Shown piece after piece: positions 7,865 to 17,406 of a stretch of 47,023 bases of DNA. The notes below the pieces were generated by a model. That model did no database searches and was not told the DNA's origin. It saw only the letters and a program-made list of their open reading frames with translations. The stretch comes from an uncultured Prevotellaceae bacterium (GTDB lineage Bacteria > Bacteroidota > Bacteroidia > Bacteroidales > Bacteroidaceae). The stretch lies in assembly GCA_900543815.1 (NCBI GenBank), contig UQST01000021.1, forward strand, positions 1-47,023, written 5' to 3'. The position numbers and the translations under genes were made by a program. Every line of letters begins with the position of its first letter. Positions within the stretch are counted from its first letter, which is position 1.

Positions 7865-10800
7865 TCTTCGTCCTCTCCGGCCTCATCGGCAGCCTGTACT
7901 GCCATGTTGGTATCATCACTTCCAGGCTGGCCTAACATGCCGGCACCGCCATAGAGACGTGTCTGAAGCACGCGGTTATAGGAGTCGAGCTTCTTCATCA
8001 TCTCGCCGGCCTTCACGCTGCCTGCAGCCTGCAGCACCTCGGCAGAGCGGTGAAGCTGGTAGAGATAGTACATGCAGTCCTGCTCCTCGCGCACCAGCAT
8101 GCGGTCGGGCATGGACATATACCACTCCACATACTCGCAGGCAGTCTGTGCCACAGGCAATGCGATGGCCTCGGACTGCTTCTTGTCACCCAACTGAGCC
8201 CACACGCGGGCCAGGTCGAGTGAGCCTCCGGCAAAGGAGTGAGGCAGTGTGGTGGGAGGCAGAGCCTGCTCGGCCTTGTGCACCAGCTTGTTTGCCTTGT
8301 CGGTCTTGCCCTCGGCCATAAGCTGTGTGGCAAGCTGTGCAAACATGCGGCGGTGTGTGTAGCACATGCGTGAAACGGTCTCGTCGAGGTAGAAGTTGGG
8401 GTTGTCCAGTCCACCATAGCGGAATCGGTTCATCATGTTGTCATACATCTTCTCGGTATCCACCGTGCGCCCGCTCTTCTTGGTGTTGAATGGCGTGATG
8501 CGGTCAGCCAGTCCCTCGCGCACGAAGTAGTCGCCCAAGTTGGCATAGTTGTCCTTTCCTACGGTGATGGCAATGTACATGGGGCGCTCCCAGTTGCACT
8601 GGGCCAGCATCTCATACATCATCATCTCGCTCTTATATACAGCCCTCTTGCCCTTGAGATTGATATACATCACATCGGGGATGCTGTCGGCCGCTATCAT
8701 CACACCGCTACGCTTCACGGCTTCCTTGTCGATGGTGACTACCACCGAGTCGGTAGGAATGATACGCAGGTCGGGGTTGGGATTGAGCACCCAGTGGTCT
8801 ATGATGTTCTTCAGTTCGTAGGGATTGTCACCCACCATCTGCCTGAGCGTCTCGGGGTCATCCTTATAATACTCCATCACTTGCTCCAGGGTGCCGGGAC
8901 GCACACTGGTCCCCTCGCGTGTGCCAGCCACATATTGCAGCCTGCTCCAGTGTATGGGCACTGCCGGACTGTCGTAGGCGGGGCGCTTCATCTGGTCGAT
9001 ATACCAGTCGGTCTGCAGATAAGAGAGGTTGCAAACGCGCGCATCGGTGCGTATGCCCTCGGTCTCCTGGCAGTACCAGAGGGGGAAGGTGTCGTTGTCA
9101 CCATTGGTAAAGATGATGGGTGCGCGCGTCTGGTCGAGCGAGTTGAGGTAGTTCATGCCGAAATCACGGCAGGTGTAACGCCCGCTGCGGTCGTGATCGT
9201 CCCACGTCTGACTGGCCATCTGCACAGGCACCAGCAGACACAGGCAACTCACGATGGCGCATGCCACATCATGCTTGAGCACCCTGCGGAGCCATTCGGC
9301 CACAGCTGCCACGCCCATGCCGGCCCAGATGGCGAAGGCATAGAACGAGCCGGCGTAGGCGTAATCACGCTCTCGGGGCTGCATGGGAGTCTGGTTCAGA
9401 TAGATTACAATGGCCAGACCGGTCATGAAGAAGAGGAAGAAGACGATGCCGAACTGCTTTTCTCCCTCGCGGCTATTCTTCTCGTCGTTGCGGAAGAGCT
9501 GCCACACGAGACCCATCAGACCCAGTATGAGGGGCAAGCAATAGAATACGTTGTGTCCCTTATTGTTGCGAAGCTCAGAGGGCAACTTGCTTTGGTCACC
9601 CAGCCTCATATTGTCGAGGAAGGGAATACCCGTTATCCAGTTGCCGTGCTCCCACTCTCCGTTGCCCTGCAGATCGTTCTGACGACCCGCGAAGTTCCAC
9701 ATGAAGTAGCGCCAGTACATGAAGTTCACCTGGTAACTCAGGAAGAAGCGCAGGTTCTCGAGCATGGTTGGGGTCTTCACCTGAACCATGTCGCCACAGT
9801 GCTCATACGTCTTGGTGGTACCCTTCACACCGCCCATCCAGCTCTCATAAGCCTTGCTGTGCGCCTCACTGTACATACGTGGGAAGAGCATGTTCTGCTG
9901 ATACACGTATGACACATTGTACCTCTGTATCTCATAGCGGTCGGGCTCATCGGCACTGGCCTTCTCCTTGCGCTGATACACGGGTGCGCCCTTCTTGCTC
10001 ACAGGCACGCAGTAGTTGCCATCCACGCGCAGCTTCACCTGGCTGGTGTAGGCCTGTCCGTAGAAGAGAGGACGGTCGCCATACTGCTCACGTCCTAGGT
10101 AGGTACCCAGGGTGAAGATGTCCTCGGGTGAGTTCTGATCCATGGGTGTATTGGCCGCACTGCGTATTACGATGACAGCATAAGAGCTATAGCCAATCAT
10201 GATCATCAGCATGCAGAGCAGACTGGTGTTCATCAGACGGGCCGACACCACGTAGGCAAGTTTCTTGCGCCACTGCAGTGCGGCATAGAGTGCCAGCAGT
10301 ACCAGCACGCCTATCACGCCGCTTGTCCAGCCATATCCATAGAATGGGATGCCCAGCATGCCCACACTAAGCAGGAAGGAAACGCTCATGAGCATGCGGC
10401 TCTTCTGCCTTGTGGTCTCATACAAAGCCCACAGCACCACTGCCACCAATACAAAGATGTAGATGATGAGACCCGTGTTGAAGGGGCAGTTGAGATGGTT
10501 GACAAAGAGGAGCTCAAACCATCCGCCCACCTTCACAATGCCCGGCACGATACCATAGAGCACAGCGGCCACCAGACCGAAACTGCCCACCAGAGCCAGA
10601 GAAGCGCCCTTCATGGTGGCATTCTTGCACTTCTTGTAATAGAAGACAAGTACCAGAGCAGGCAGACAAAGGAGGTTAAGCAGGTGGACACCGATGCTCA
10701 AGCCTGTGAGATAGGCAATGAGTATGAGCCAGCGGTCGCTGTGCGACTCGTCGGCATGGTCCTCCCACTTGAGCATCAACCAGAATACAATGGCCGTGAA

Positions 10801-11256
10801 GAGGCTGCTGTAGGCATACACCTCACCCTCGACGGCACTGAACCAGAAGGTGTCAGAGAACGTATAGACGAGTGCACCGGTCATGGCGCTGGCCTCCACG
10901 ATGATGGCCTGCGACAATGTGGTCACCTGTCCACCTTGCCCCACCAGCTTGCGCACCAGATGGCTGGTGCTCCAGAAGAGGAACATGATGCAGGCAGCAC
11001 TGAACAGCGCGCTCATCGTGTTCACCATCTTGGCCACCAGGGCAGGGTCGCTCACAAACTGTGTGAAGAGATTGGCCGTAAGCATGAAGAAAGGTGCCCC
11101 AGGGGGATGACCGACCTCCAACTTATAGCCTGTAGTGATAAACTCCGGGCAGTCCCAGAAACTGGCGGTAGGCTCAATAGTGCTGCAGTAAGTGAATGCA
11201 GCAATGGCAAAAGCCACCCACCCCATTACGGTATCCACCGTCTTGAAATTCTTCAT
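7861..11256 (-). CDS. DUF2723 multi-pass membrane protein (glycosyltransferase-like)
   Basis: This 1131-residue protein has an N-terminal DUF2723 region beginning MKNFKTVDTVMGW and containing EPTASFWDCPEFI and KLEVGHPPGAPFF, followed by many hydrophobic segments up to about residue 700 and a large soluble C-terminal part. DUF2723 resembles protein O-mannosyltransferases; the human member TMEM260 is reported to be an O-mannosyltransferase. In Bacteroidetes the family is a reasonable candidate for protein or envelope glycosylation, but the substrate is not shown here. The early aspartate/glutamate segment SFWDCPE is the likely catalytic region. I chose the ATG at 11256 over an in-frame one at 11298 because a TAACTTTG promoter element (11303-11296) lies between them. 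It heads a unit with the deacetylase and queG. Confidence 0.85.
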   Translation of the reverse strand: MKNFKTVDTVMGWVAFAIAAFTYCSTIEPTASFWDCPEFITTGYKLEVGHPPGAPFFMLTANLFTQFVSDPALVAKMVNTMSALFSAACIMFLFWSTSHLVRKLVGQGGQVTTLSQAIIVEASAMTGALVYTFSDTFWFSAVEGEVYAYSSLFTAIVFWLMLKWEDHADESHSDRWLILIAYLTGLSIGVHLLNLLCLPALVLVFYYKKCKNATMKGASLALVGSFGLVAAVLYGIVPGIVKVGGWFELLFVNHLNCPFNTGLIIYIFVLVAVVLWALYETTRQKSRMLMSVSFLLSVGMLGIPFYGYGWTSGVIGVLVLLALYAALQWRKKLAYVVSARLMNTSLLCMLMIMIGYSSYAVIVIRSAANTPMDQNSPEDIFTLGTYLGREQYGDRPLFYGQAYTSQVKLRVDGNYCVPVSKKGAPVYQRKEKASADEPDRYEIQRYNVSYVYQQNMLFPRMYSEAHSKAYESWMGGVKGTTKTYEHCGDMVQVKTPTMLENLRFFLSYQVNFMYWRYFMWNFAGRQNDLQGNGEWEHGNWITGIPFLDNMRLGDQSKLPSELRNNKGHNVFYCLPLILGLMGLVWQLFRNDEKNSREGEKQFGIVFFLFFMTGLAIVIYLNQTPMQPRERDYAYAGSFYAFAIWAGMGVAAVAEWLRRVLKHDVACAIVSCLCLLVPVQMASQTWDDHDRSGRYTCRDFGMNYLNSLDQTRAPIIFTNGDNDTFPLWYCQETEGIRTDARVCNLSYLQTDWYIDQMKRPAYDSPAVPIHWSRLQYVAGTREGTSVRPGTLEQVMEYYKDDPETLRQMVGDNPYELKNIIDHWVLNPNPDLRIIPTDSVVVTIDKEAVKRSGVMIAADSIPDVMYINLKGKRAVYKSEMMMYEMLAQCNWERPMYIAITVGKDNYANLGDYFVREGLADRITPFNTKKSGRTVDTEKMYDNMMNRFRYGGLDNPNFYLDETVSRMCYTHRRMFAQLATQLMAEGKTDKANKLVHKAEQALPPTTLPHSFAGGSLDLARVWAQLGDKKQSEAIALPVAQTACEYVEWYMSMPDRMLVREEQDCMYYLYQLHRSAEVLQAAGSVKAGEMMKKLDSYNRVLQTRLYGGAGMLGQPGSDDTNMAVQAADEAGEDEE

Positions 11257-11295
11257 AATATGTACTATTATTCTTCGTTTGCTTGAGTTGCTTGG

Positions 11296-11303
11296 CAAAG
11301 TTA
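11296..11303 (-). promoter_or_regulatory. Candidate -7 element for the DUF2723-deacetylase-queG unit
   Basis: On the minus strand this reads TAACTTTG (TAnnTTTG), 39 bases before the ATG at 11256. No clear -33 element lies at the expected distance. Confidence 0.5.
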
Positions 11304-11361
11304 CGACAATTTGCTGCGATGGCAGGGCTTTGCGCGTGTTAATTATGCGTAAGTGTCTCGT

Positions 11362-12303
11362 TCAGACTGCCAGACTGGCCAACGCAAGCACAGCCAGCCA
11401 TCCCACCAGGGATACTATCAGCACTATCCAGCCCACACGACCTCTCGTCATGGCCCAGTAATGAGCCATGAGCGGACTGGTGGAGACGGCCATCATGGCC
11501 AACAGTTCCATACGCTGGCCAGGCAGCAGCAGAAAAGCCACATGCAGGAAGACCGTCACGCAGACATACACATAGAGCATCATGCGGGTACGTATCTTGT
11601 CGTCATAGCGCTTGCGCATATAATGGATGATGCCCGTCAGTCCGAAGAAGACGAGCAGACACCACACGGGCAACAGCCGCACAGCGGGCAGCAGCGAGAG
11701 TCCATCCCAGTCGAGAACCCAGAGCCAGAGTGCCAGCACATGGTCGGCCACGCGCATCACATCGCCCACACATGCCTCCCATGCCACCCAGCACCAGTAA
11801 GGCGTGAGCAGTCCCACGATGCCGGCCCAAAGCCCCTTCCACGAGAAGGCGCGCATCAGAAAGGCCAGACAGAAGTAGAAGAGCAGGGCGAGGGGAATCA
11901 TGACAGGCGACAGGAGACTGCCTGCACCCAGGAAGAGAAAGCTGTGAAAGACGAGCAACACGGCATTCCTGTTCTGATAACAGCAGAGCAGCAGTCCCAT
12001 GCCCGCTGCCAGGCAGAATGCACACACGGCAGGAGCGCCCAGTCCATAGAGGAAGGGCATGGCGGCAGCCAGAAGCAGCCAAAGGCTCTCACCGAGACGT
12101 GAACGCACACGCAGAATCTGAAGCGCAACGTTGGTCTCCAGCATCACAGCGGCTGTGCAGAGACAAAGGAGCGCTGCGGCAGCAGCCGTGAAGCTCACTC
12201 CCACGCCTTGGAAAAGGCGCACGACGATGAAGAGAGCCACACTGACGGGAAGCGTCAGCCGGCTCTCTGCCACCTTGTTCTGCAACCAGCGTCGTCCCAT
12301 CAT
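11362..12303 (-). CDS. Multi-pass inner-membrane protein of unknown function
   Basis: This 313-residue protein is almost entirely hydrophobic, with roughly eight to ten membrane segments, and short charged loops such as HYMRKRYDDKIRTRM near residue 240. I do not recognise the family with certainty; Bacteroidetes genomes often carry uncharacterised membrane proteins of this size, for example DUF6427. Its ATG overlaps the purD stop codon by four bases (ATGA at 12303-12300), which indicates translational coupling. It is the last gene of a five-gene minus-strand run starting at cysE. The gap to the next gene contains that gene's promoter element but no clear terminator hairpin. Confidence 0.8.
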   Translation of the reverse strand: MMGRRWLQNKVAESRLTLPVSVALFIVVRLFQGVGVSFTAAAAALLCLCTAAVMLETNVALQILRVRSRLGESLWLLLAAAMPFLYGLGAPAVCAFCLAAGMGLLLCCYQNRNAVLLVFHSFLFLGAGSLLSPVMIPLALLFYFCLAFLMRAFSWKGLWAGIVGLLTPYWCWVAWEACVGDVMRVADHVLALWLWVLDWDGLSLLPAVRLLPVWCLLVFFGLTGIIHYMRKRYDDKIRTRMMLYVYVCVTVFLHVAFLLLPGQRMELLAMMAVSTSPLMAHYWAMTRGRVGWIVLIVSLVGWLAVLALASLAV

Positions 12304-13568
12304 AGGTCTGCGCCGATGTCTTTACGGAAATATTTCTTGTTGAACTTTATCTTGTCGGCCTCGGTGAAGCTCTTGACAAGCGCCTCCTTACGGTCGCTGC
12401 CATAACTGCTCACGGCTATCACTCGTCCGCCACTGGTCACCAGCTGGCCGTCTTTCATCTTGGTGCCGGCATGGAACACCACGCTGCCCTGCACATCCTC
12501 GATGCCCGTGATGGGGTATCCTTTCTCATAAGCTTGGGGATAACCGCCGCTCACCAGCATGACGCACACGGCTGCACGAGGGTCCGTCTCCACCTTCTTG
12601 GTACCCAGAGTCTGTGTGGCCACGCCCTGGAAGAGTTCCACAATGTCGGACTTAAGCCTCAGCATCACGGTTTCCGTCTCGGGATCACCCATGCGCACAT
12701 TGTATTCGATGACCATCGGATTGCCCTGCACATTGATCAGACCAAAGAAGATAAAGCCCTTGTAGTCTATTCCCTCTTCGGCCAGACCATTCACAGTGGG
12801 ACGGATGATACGGTCTTCCACCTTGGCCATCCACTCTGCATCGGCAAAGGGAACCGGGCTCACGCTGCCCATGCCGCCGGTGTTCAGGCCGGTATCGCCC
12901 TCTCCGATGCGCTTGTAGTCCTTTGCCTCGGGCAGGATGACATAGTCCTTACCATCGGTAAGCACAAACACGCTACACTCGATGCCGCTCAGGAACTCCT
13001 CGATGACCACCTTGCTGCTGGCATCACCGAACATTCCGGCAAGCATCTCCTGCAACTCCTTCTTGGCCTCATCCAGCGTGGGCAGGATGAGCACACCCTT
13101 TCCTGCACACAGGCCATCGGCCTTGAGCACATAGGGAGGCTGCAGAGTCTCCAGAAAACGAAGGCCTGCATCGAGGCTGGAATGGTCAAAGGTGGCGTAT
13201 GCAGCCGTAGGGATGCAGTGACGCAGCATGAAGCCCTTGGCAAATTCCTTGCTTCCTTCGAGCGTAGCACCCTGCCGACTGGGACCAATCACGGGGATGG
13301 CAGCCAACTTCTCATTGCCCTTGAAGTAGTCATAAATACCCTTTACCAATGGATCCTCTGGGCCTACCACCACCATATCCACCTGGTGCTGGAGGCAGAA
13401 GTTGCCTATACCCTCGAAGTCATCAGCAGCCAAATCCGCATTGACACCCACACTGGCTGTACCAGGATTGCCCGGTGCCACATAGAGTTGTCCGCACTGC
13501 TTGCTCTGTGCAATCTTCCATGCCAAGGCGTGCTCACGCCCTCCGCTTCCCAACAAGAGAATGTTCAT
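12300..13568 (-). CDS. purD: Phosphoribosylamine--glycine ligase (GARS)
   Basis: PurD catalyses the ATP-dependent joining of glycine to 5-phosphoribosylamine, the second step of purine synthesis. The 422-residue length is normal. The N-terminus MNILLLGSGGREHALAWKI is diagnostic. The ATP-grasp parts include GPSRQGATLEGSKEFAK, LKADGLCAGKGV, IEEFLSGIECSV and the metal/ATP segment VIEYNVRMGDPE. The active-site segments all look intact. It lies 24 bases downstream of the S9 peptidase gene and overlaps the following membrane-protein gene by four bases. The context (protease, methyltransferase) gives no special regulatory hint. Confidence 0.97.
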   Translation of the reverse strand: MNILLLGSGGREHALAWKIAQSKQCGQLYVAPGNPGTASVGVNADLAADDFEGIGNFCLQHQVDMVVVGPEDPLVKGIYDYFKGNEKLAAIPVIGPSRQGATLEGSKEFAKGFMLRHCIPTAAYATFDHSSLDAGLRFLETLQPPYVLKADGLCAGKGVLILPTLDEAKKELQEMLAGMFGDASSKVVIEEFLSGIECSVFVLTDGKDYVILPEAKDYKRIGEGDTGLNTGGMGSVSPVPFADAEWMAKVEDRIIRPTVNGLAEEGIDYKGFIFFGLINVQGNPMVIEYNVRMGDPETETVMLRLKSDIVELFQGVATQTLGTKKVETDPRAAVCVMLVSGGYPQAYEKGYPITGIEDVQGSVVFHAGTKMKDGQLVTSGGRVIAVSSYGSDRKEALVKSFTEADKIKFNKKYFRKDIGADL

Positions 13569-13592
13569 GTCTTATATCGCTTTTATGGTTTC

Positions 13593-15743
13593 TTACTTCA
13601 AATAGTCCTCAAAATACTGTGTGATGCGCTCATGCAGGTGCACGCTCTTGTGACCAGCCATGTTGTGGCCTTCTCCAGGATAGGCGAAGAAGTCTGGCTG
13701 GGTGCCAGCCTCGGCACAGGCATTGAGGAACTGCAGCGTATGCTGAGGCACACAGGTGGGGTCGTTCATGCCTATGATAACCTGCAGTTTGCCCTTGAGG
13801 TTGCCTGCCTTGTTGATCAGACTGGTCTGCTCGTATCCCTCAGGATTGCTCTCGGGGGTGTCCATGTAGCGCTCGCCGTACATCACCTCGTACCACTTCC
13901 AGTCTATCACCGGACCTCCAGCCACCCCGACCTTGAATACTTCGGGATAGTTGGTCATAAGCGAGATGGTCATGAAGCCGCCGAAACTCCACCCGTGAAC
14001 GCCTATGCGGTCGGCATCCACGTAGGAGAGCGACTGCAAATAGCGCACTCCGCACATCTGGTCTTTCATCTCCTCCTGTCCCAGATGACGGAAGGTAACC
14101 TGCTCGAAGTCCCTTCCGCGGTTCTCACTTCCACGATTGTCGAGGACGAACACGATGTAGCCCTTCTGTGCCATGTAGGTTTCCCACGAGCGGGACATCC
14201 AATGCCAGGATGCCTCCACATTATGGGCATGAGGACCGCCATACACATACACCACGGTGGGATACTTCTTCGCAGGGTCGAAGTCCATGGGTTTCACCAT
14301 GCGCCAGTAGAGCTCGGTCTTGCCGTCAGCGGCTTTCACCGACCCCTGCTCGAATATAGGCTTATACCAACCGTCCCATGGGTCGGGAGCCGTAGCCAGC
14401 ATCACGCGCTTGCCCGTCTTGGTGTCGGTCACTGCGCAGCAGCGTGGCACATCGGGCTCTTGCCATGTGTCGAGCACATAACGTCCGCTGGCCGAGAGAC
14501 GTGCCTGGTGTACACCCTTGCCGTTGTCGAGCAGCGTGCGCTTGCCCGAGGGAATATCCAGGCGATAGATATTCTTTTGCAGGTCGTTGGCTTCCTTGCT
14601 CGTGATGATGGCACTGCGTGTGGCAGGACAGAAGCCCACCAGTTTGGTCACCACCCAAGCTCCCTTGGTGAGCTGGGCCAACTGCTTGCCATTGACATCC
14701 ATCAGGTAAAGATGGTAGAAGCCATCGCGCTGGCTCCACATGATGAACTTGCTGCTGTCCCAGGGGAGGAACGTAATGGGATGCTGAGGTTCCACATACT
14801 TGTCCGAATCCTCGGTATAGAGCGTGCGCAGTTTCTTGCCTGTCAGGGCATCATAAGCATCGAGCGTGCAATGGTTCTGGTCTCTGTTGAGCTCAAAGAG
14901 ATAGATTGTCTTGCCATCAGGAGCCCATGAGATATTGGTGAAGTAGCGGTTCTCAGGATTGCCCGTAGCCAGATAGATGGTATTGCGCGACTGCAAATCA
15001 TAGATACCCACCTGCACCTGGTGCGAGGTCATACCCGCCATGGGATACTTGTCGGGCTCCACTTGAGCCTCACGTGTGAACGTATTGACTTGGGGATAAT
15101 CAGCCACCATGCTCTGGTCCATACGGTAGAAGGCCAGCTTCTGACCATCCTTGCTCCAGAAGGTTCCCTTGGTTATGCCGAACTCGTCACGGTGCACACT
15201 GCGTCCATAGACTATCTCGCGTGACCCGTCATGCGATATCTGCACCTCCTGCCCATCGGCATAGCGCACCCACAGGTTCTGGTCTTTGAGGAATGCATCG
15301 GCACGTGACTCGGCATTCCACTCCAGCGAACCTTCGCTACTCTGGCTCCATGTGACCTTCCAGTCAGAGAAATCCACCAGCGAGCGCTGAGTGCCAGTCT
15401 GGGTGAGCACAAGCGGTTGGGCGGCATAGGGCATTCCCTTGCGCTGCACGCGCTGCTTGCTGTCTCCGCTGTCCCAACCATAAGCCGAATACACTCCATC
15501 CTCGCTCACGCTGCCCATCTTGAGGGGCTTGCCTGTGGCAGGATTAAGCATGCTGTAGTCCGAGGAATTGGCATCCACGAGACGGTCACCCCACCACATA
15601 TAATAATAGTATTGGGGGACAGACTGTCTGAAGTTGCGTCCGCCGAAATTCAGTTCCTCAAGCGTGAATAATCTCTGTGCCATGCTGCAAGTGACGGTGA
15701 GGGCTGCCACAGCCGCAGCCATACATATTCTCTTAATCTTCAT
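13593..15743 (-). CDS. S9 family dipeptidyl/prolyl peptidase (DPP-IV-like), secreted
   Basis: This 716-residue serine exopeptidase resembles DPP-IV and the prolyl tripeptidyl peptidases of oral Bacteroidales. It has a signal peptide (MKIKRICMAAAVAALTV, then TCSMAQ), an eight-bladed-propeller N-terminal domain (DPPIV_N) and a C-terminal alpha/beta-hydrolase domain. The catalytic triad is visible: S586 in GWSFGGF, D661 in IGMNDPT and H693 in GEGHNM. The segment RDEFGITKGTFWSKDGQKLA matches the conserved propeller region that binds the peptide amino end. The protein probably acts in the periplasm or at the surface, cutting di- or tripeptides after proline. The frame is open far upstream through the methyltransferase gene, but the signal peptide sets the start at 15743 or the adjacent ATG at 15746. 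It overlaps the end of the methyltransferase gene by about 11 bases. Confidence 0.92.
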   Translation of the reverse strand: MKIKRICMAAAVAALTVTCSMAQRLFTLEELNFGGRNFRQSVPQYYYYMWWGDRLVDANSSDYSMLNPATGKPLKMGSVSEDGVYSAYGWDSGDSKQRVQRKGMPYAAQPLVLTQTGTQRSLVDFSDWKVTWSQSSEGSLEWNAESRADAFLKDQNLWVRYADGQEVQISHDGSREIVYGRSVHRDEFGITKGTFWSKDGQKLAFYRMDQSMVADYPQVNTFTREAQVEPDKYPMAGMTSHQVQVGIYDLQSRNTIYLATGNPENRYFTNISWAPDGKTIYLFELNRDQNHCTLDAYDALTGKKLRTLYTEDSDKYVEPQHPITFLPWDSSKFIMWSQRDGFYHLYLMDVNGKQLAQLTKGAWVVTKLVGFCPATRSAIITSKEANDLQKNIYRLDIPSGKRTLLDNGKGVHQARLSASGRYVLDTWQEPDVPRCCAVTDTKTGKRVMLATAPDPWDGWYKPIFEQGSVKAADGKTELYWRMVKPMDFDPAKKYPTVVYVYGGPHAHNVEASWHWMSRSWETYMAQKGYIVFVLDNRGSENRGRDFEQVTFRHLGQEEMKDQMCGVRYLQSLSYVDADRIGVHGWSFGGFMTISLMTNYPEVFKVGVAGGPVIDWKWYEVMYGERYMDTPESNPEGYEQTSLINKAGNLKGKLQVIIGMNDPTCVPQHTLQFLNACAEAGTQPDFFAYPGEGHNMAGHKSVHLHERITQYFEDYLK

Positions 15744-17349
15744 CATGGTCAAATCCCTTGTGAGCACTCCTGTTCCACCCGCCTTTGCCTTCTCCGCGGC
15801 CAAAAGACTTGCGGCGGTCGTCACCTCCCTTGCGGAAGCCATCGCGCTGGCGACGGTCATCACGACCAAAGGGACGTGACTTGCGCTCTCCACGCTCATC
15901 GCCGTCATCGCTGCGGAATCCACGTGAAGGGCGACGGTCATCGCGGTCAAACTGACGTGGTTTGCGGCCGTAACCATCCTCACGGTCGTCTCTGCGGAAG
16001 CCACGAGCGGGCTTGCGGTCATCACGGTCACCGAACCGGCGGCCGCCGTCACGACGCTCATCGCGTCCGTAAGGCTTGCGCTCAGGACGACGCATGCGCT
16101 CTTCGGGATCATCCTCCAGGCGGTCGCGGAAATCGCGGTTCTGCTTGAAGCGACGCTTCTGAGCCATCAGCCGGCGCTCCTCATCGGTCTTGATATCGCC
16201 TCCCTGCGCTCTCATCTCGTCAAACCTTCCGCTAAATATCTGGTACTTTCGCAATTCGCACTCCAACGAACCGTTGAAAAGCGGTGTACGCAGCGAGGGC
16301 TTCAGGCCTATCTGGTCGAAACATTCCTCGCGGTAACTGAGCACCCACGCGTCATTGTCCACGAACTGATGCTTGAGTCTCTCGCCTAAAGTCTTGTACA
16401 GACCCAGCAGATCAGGGGCAGAGATACGCTCGCCATAGGGAGGATTGGTCACCATGATACACTTCTCCTCGGGCTGGGTGAAGTCCTTGATATCCCTCTG
16501 CTGCAGAGTGATATACTTAGAAAGACCAGCCGCACGCACATTCTCGGTGGCCACCGCTATGGTGTTGTGGTTGATGTCATAGCCATAAATGTGATGCTCA
16601 AAGGGCTTCTCGGCTGAATCATCATCATATATACGGTCGAAGAGATCCTGGTCAAAGTCGGGCCACTTCTCGAAGGCATACTCCCTGCGATACACTCCGG
16701 GGGCAATGCCACAGGCTATCATGGCAGCCTCTATCAGGAAGGTGCCGCTTCCGCACATGGGATCCACCAGGTCGCATTCACCCTTCCATCCCGTCTGCAG
16801 GATGATGCCGGCAGCCAACACCTCGTTGATGGGAGCCTCCACAGTGGCCTGACGCCATCCACGCTTGTGCAGGCTCTCGCCCGAAGAATCCAATGAGAGG
16901 GTGCAGTCATACTCTGCCACATGGATGTGGAGCTGCATGTCGGGGTTGGTGATGCGTATATTGGGCCGGTTGCCGGTCTTCTCGCGGAACTGATCTACAA
17001 TGGCATCCTTCACCTTGTAAGCCACAAACTTGCTGTGTCTGAACTCATTGCTATATACCACGCTATCTACTGCAAACGTAGTGTCATTGCCCAGATACTG
17101 GCTCCAGTCTATCTCCTTCACGGCATCATACACCTCATCGGCCGTCTTGGCACGGAAGTGCTTGATGGGTTTGAGCACACGCACTGCGGTACGCAAAGCG
17201 AAGTTGGCCCGGTAGAGCATTTCCTTGTCGCCGGTAAACGACACCATTCGGCGTCCCTTCTGTATATTGTTTGCACCCAGGGCGGTCAGCTCTTCAGCCA
17301 GCACTCCTTCCAGCCCCTGGAAGGTCTTGGCTATCATTTCAAATTCCAT
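15733..17349 (-). CDS. THUMP-domain class I RNA methyltransferase (RlmL-like) with RGG/RDD tail
   Basis: This 538-residue SAM-dependent methyltransferase resembles the N-terminal half of E. coli RlmKL, which makes m2G2445 in 23S rRNA. It has a THUMP region (about 45-155), the UPF0020 Rossmann fold with DPMCGSGTFLIEA (SAM binding) and the catalytic NPPYGE (N302-Y305). The E. coli RlmK half is absent, as is usual in Bacteroidetes. From about residue 400 to the end there is a low-complexity, disordered tail of Arg, Asp, Gly and Phe with recurring RDDR and RGFR motifs, similar to tails seen on RNA helicases and probably RNA-binding. The exact rRNA target is not provable from sequence. It starts 57 bases after cysE and overlaps the peptidase gene. 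Confidence 0.88.
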   Translation of the reverse strand: MEFEMIAKTFQGLEGVLAEELTALGANNIQKGRRMVSFTGDKEMLYRANFALRTAVRVLKPIKHFRAKTADEVYDAVKEIDWSQYLGNDTTFAVDSVVYSNEFRHSKFVAYKVKDAIVDQFREKTGNRPNIRITNPDMQLHIHVAEYDCTLSLDSSGESLHKRGWRQATVEAPINEVLAAGIILQTGWKGECDLVDPMCGSGTFLIEAAMIACGIAPGVYRREYAFEKWPDFDQDLFDRIYDDDSAEKPFEHHIYGYDINHNTIAVATENVRAAGLSKYITLQQRDIKDFTQPEEKCIMVTNPPYGERISAPDLLGLYKTLGERLKHQFVDNDAWVLSYREECFDQIGLKPSLRTPLFNGSLECELRKYQIFSGRFDEMRAQGGDIKTDEERRLMAQKRRFKQNRDFRDRLEDDPEERMRRPERKPYGRDERRDGGRRFGDRDDRKPARGFRRDDREDGYGRKPRQFDRDDRRPSRGFRSDDGDERGERKSRPFGRDDRRQRDGFRKGGDDRRKSFGRGEGKGGWNRSAHKGFDHDED

Positions 17350-17406
17350 TGTATGTGTTATGATGTTTCTGATAGTGTATTTACTTGTCTCTTTGCTCTC
17401 GATAAG

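Noticed and set aside
12471..14930. Long open frame (over 800 codons) on the plus strand
   Set aside because: It lies antisense to purD and the S9 peptidase, whose families are certain; GC-rich codon usage keeps the opposite frame open.
15744..16112. N-terminal extension of the S9 peptidase into the methyltransferase gene
   Set aside because: The extension is low-complexity antisense-like sequence (Val, Ala, Thr), and a clear signal peptide starts at 15743-15746.
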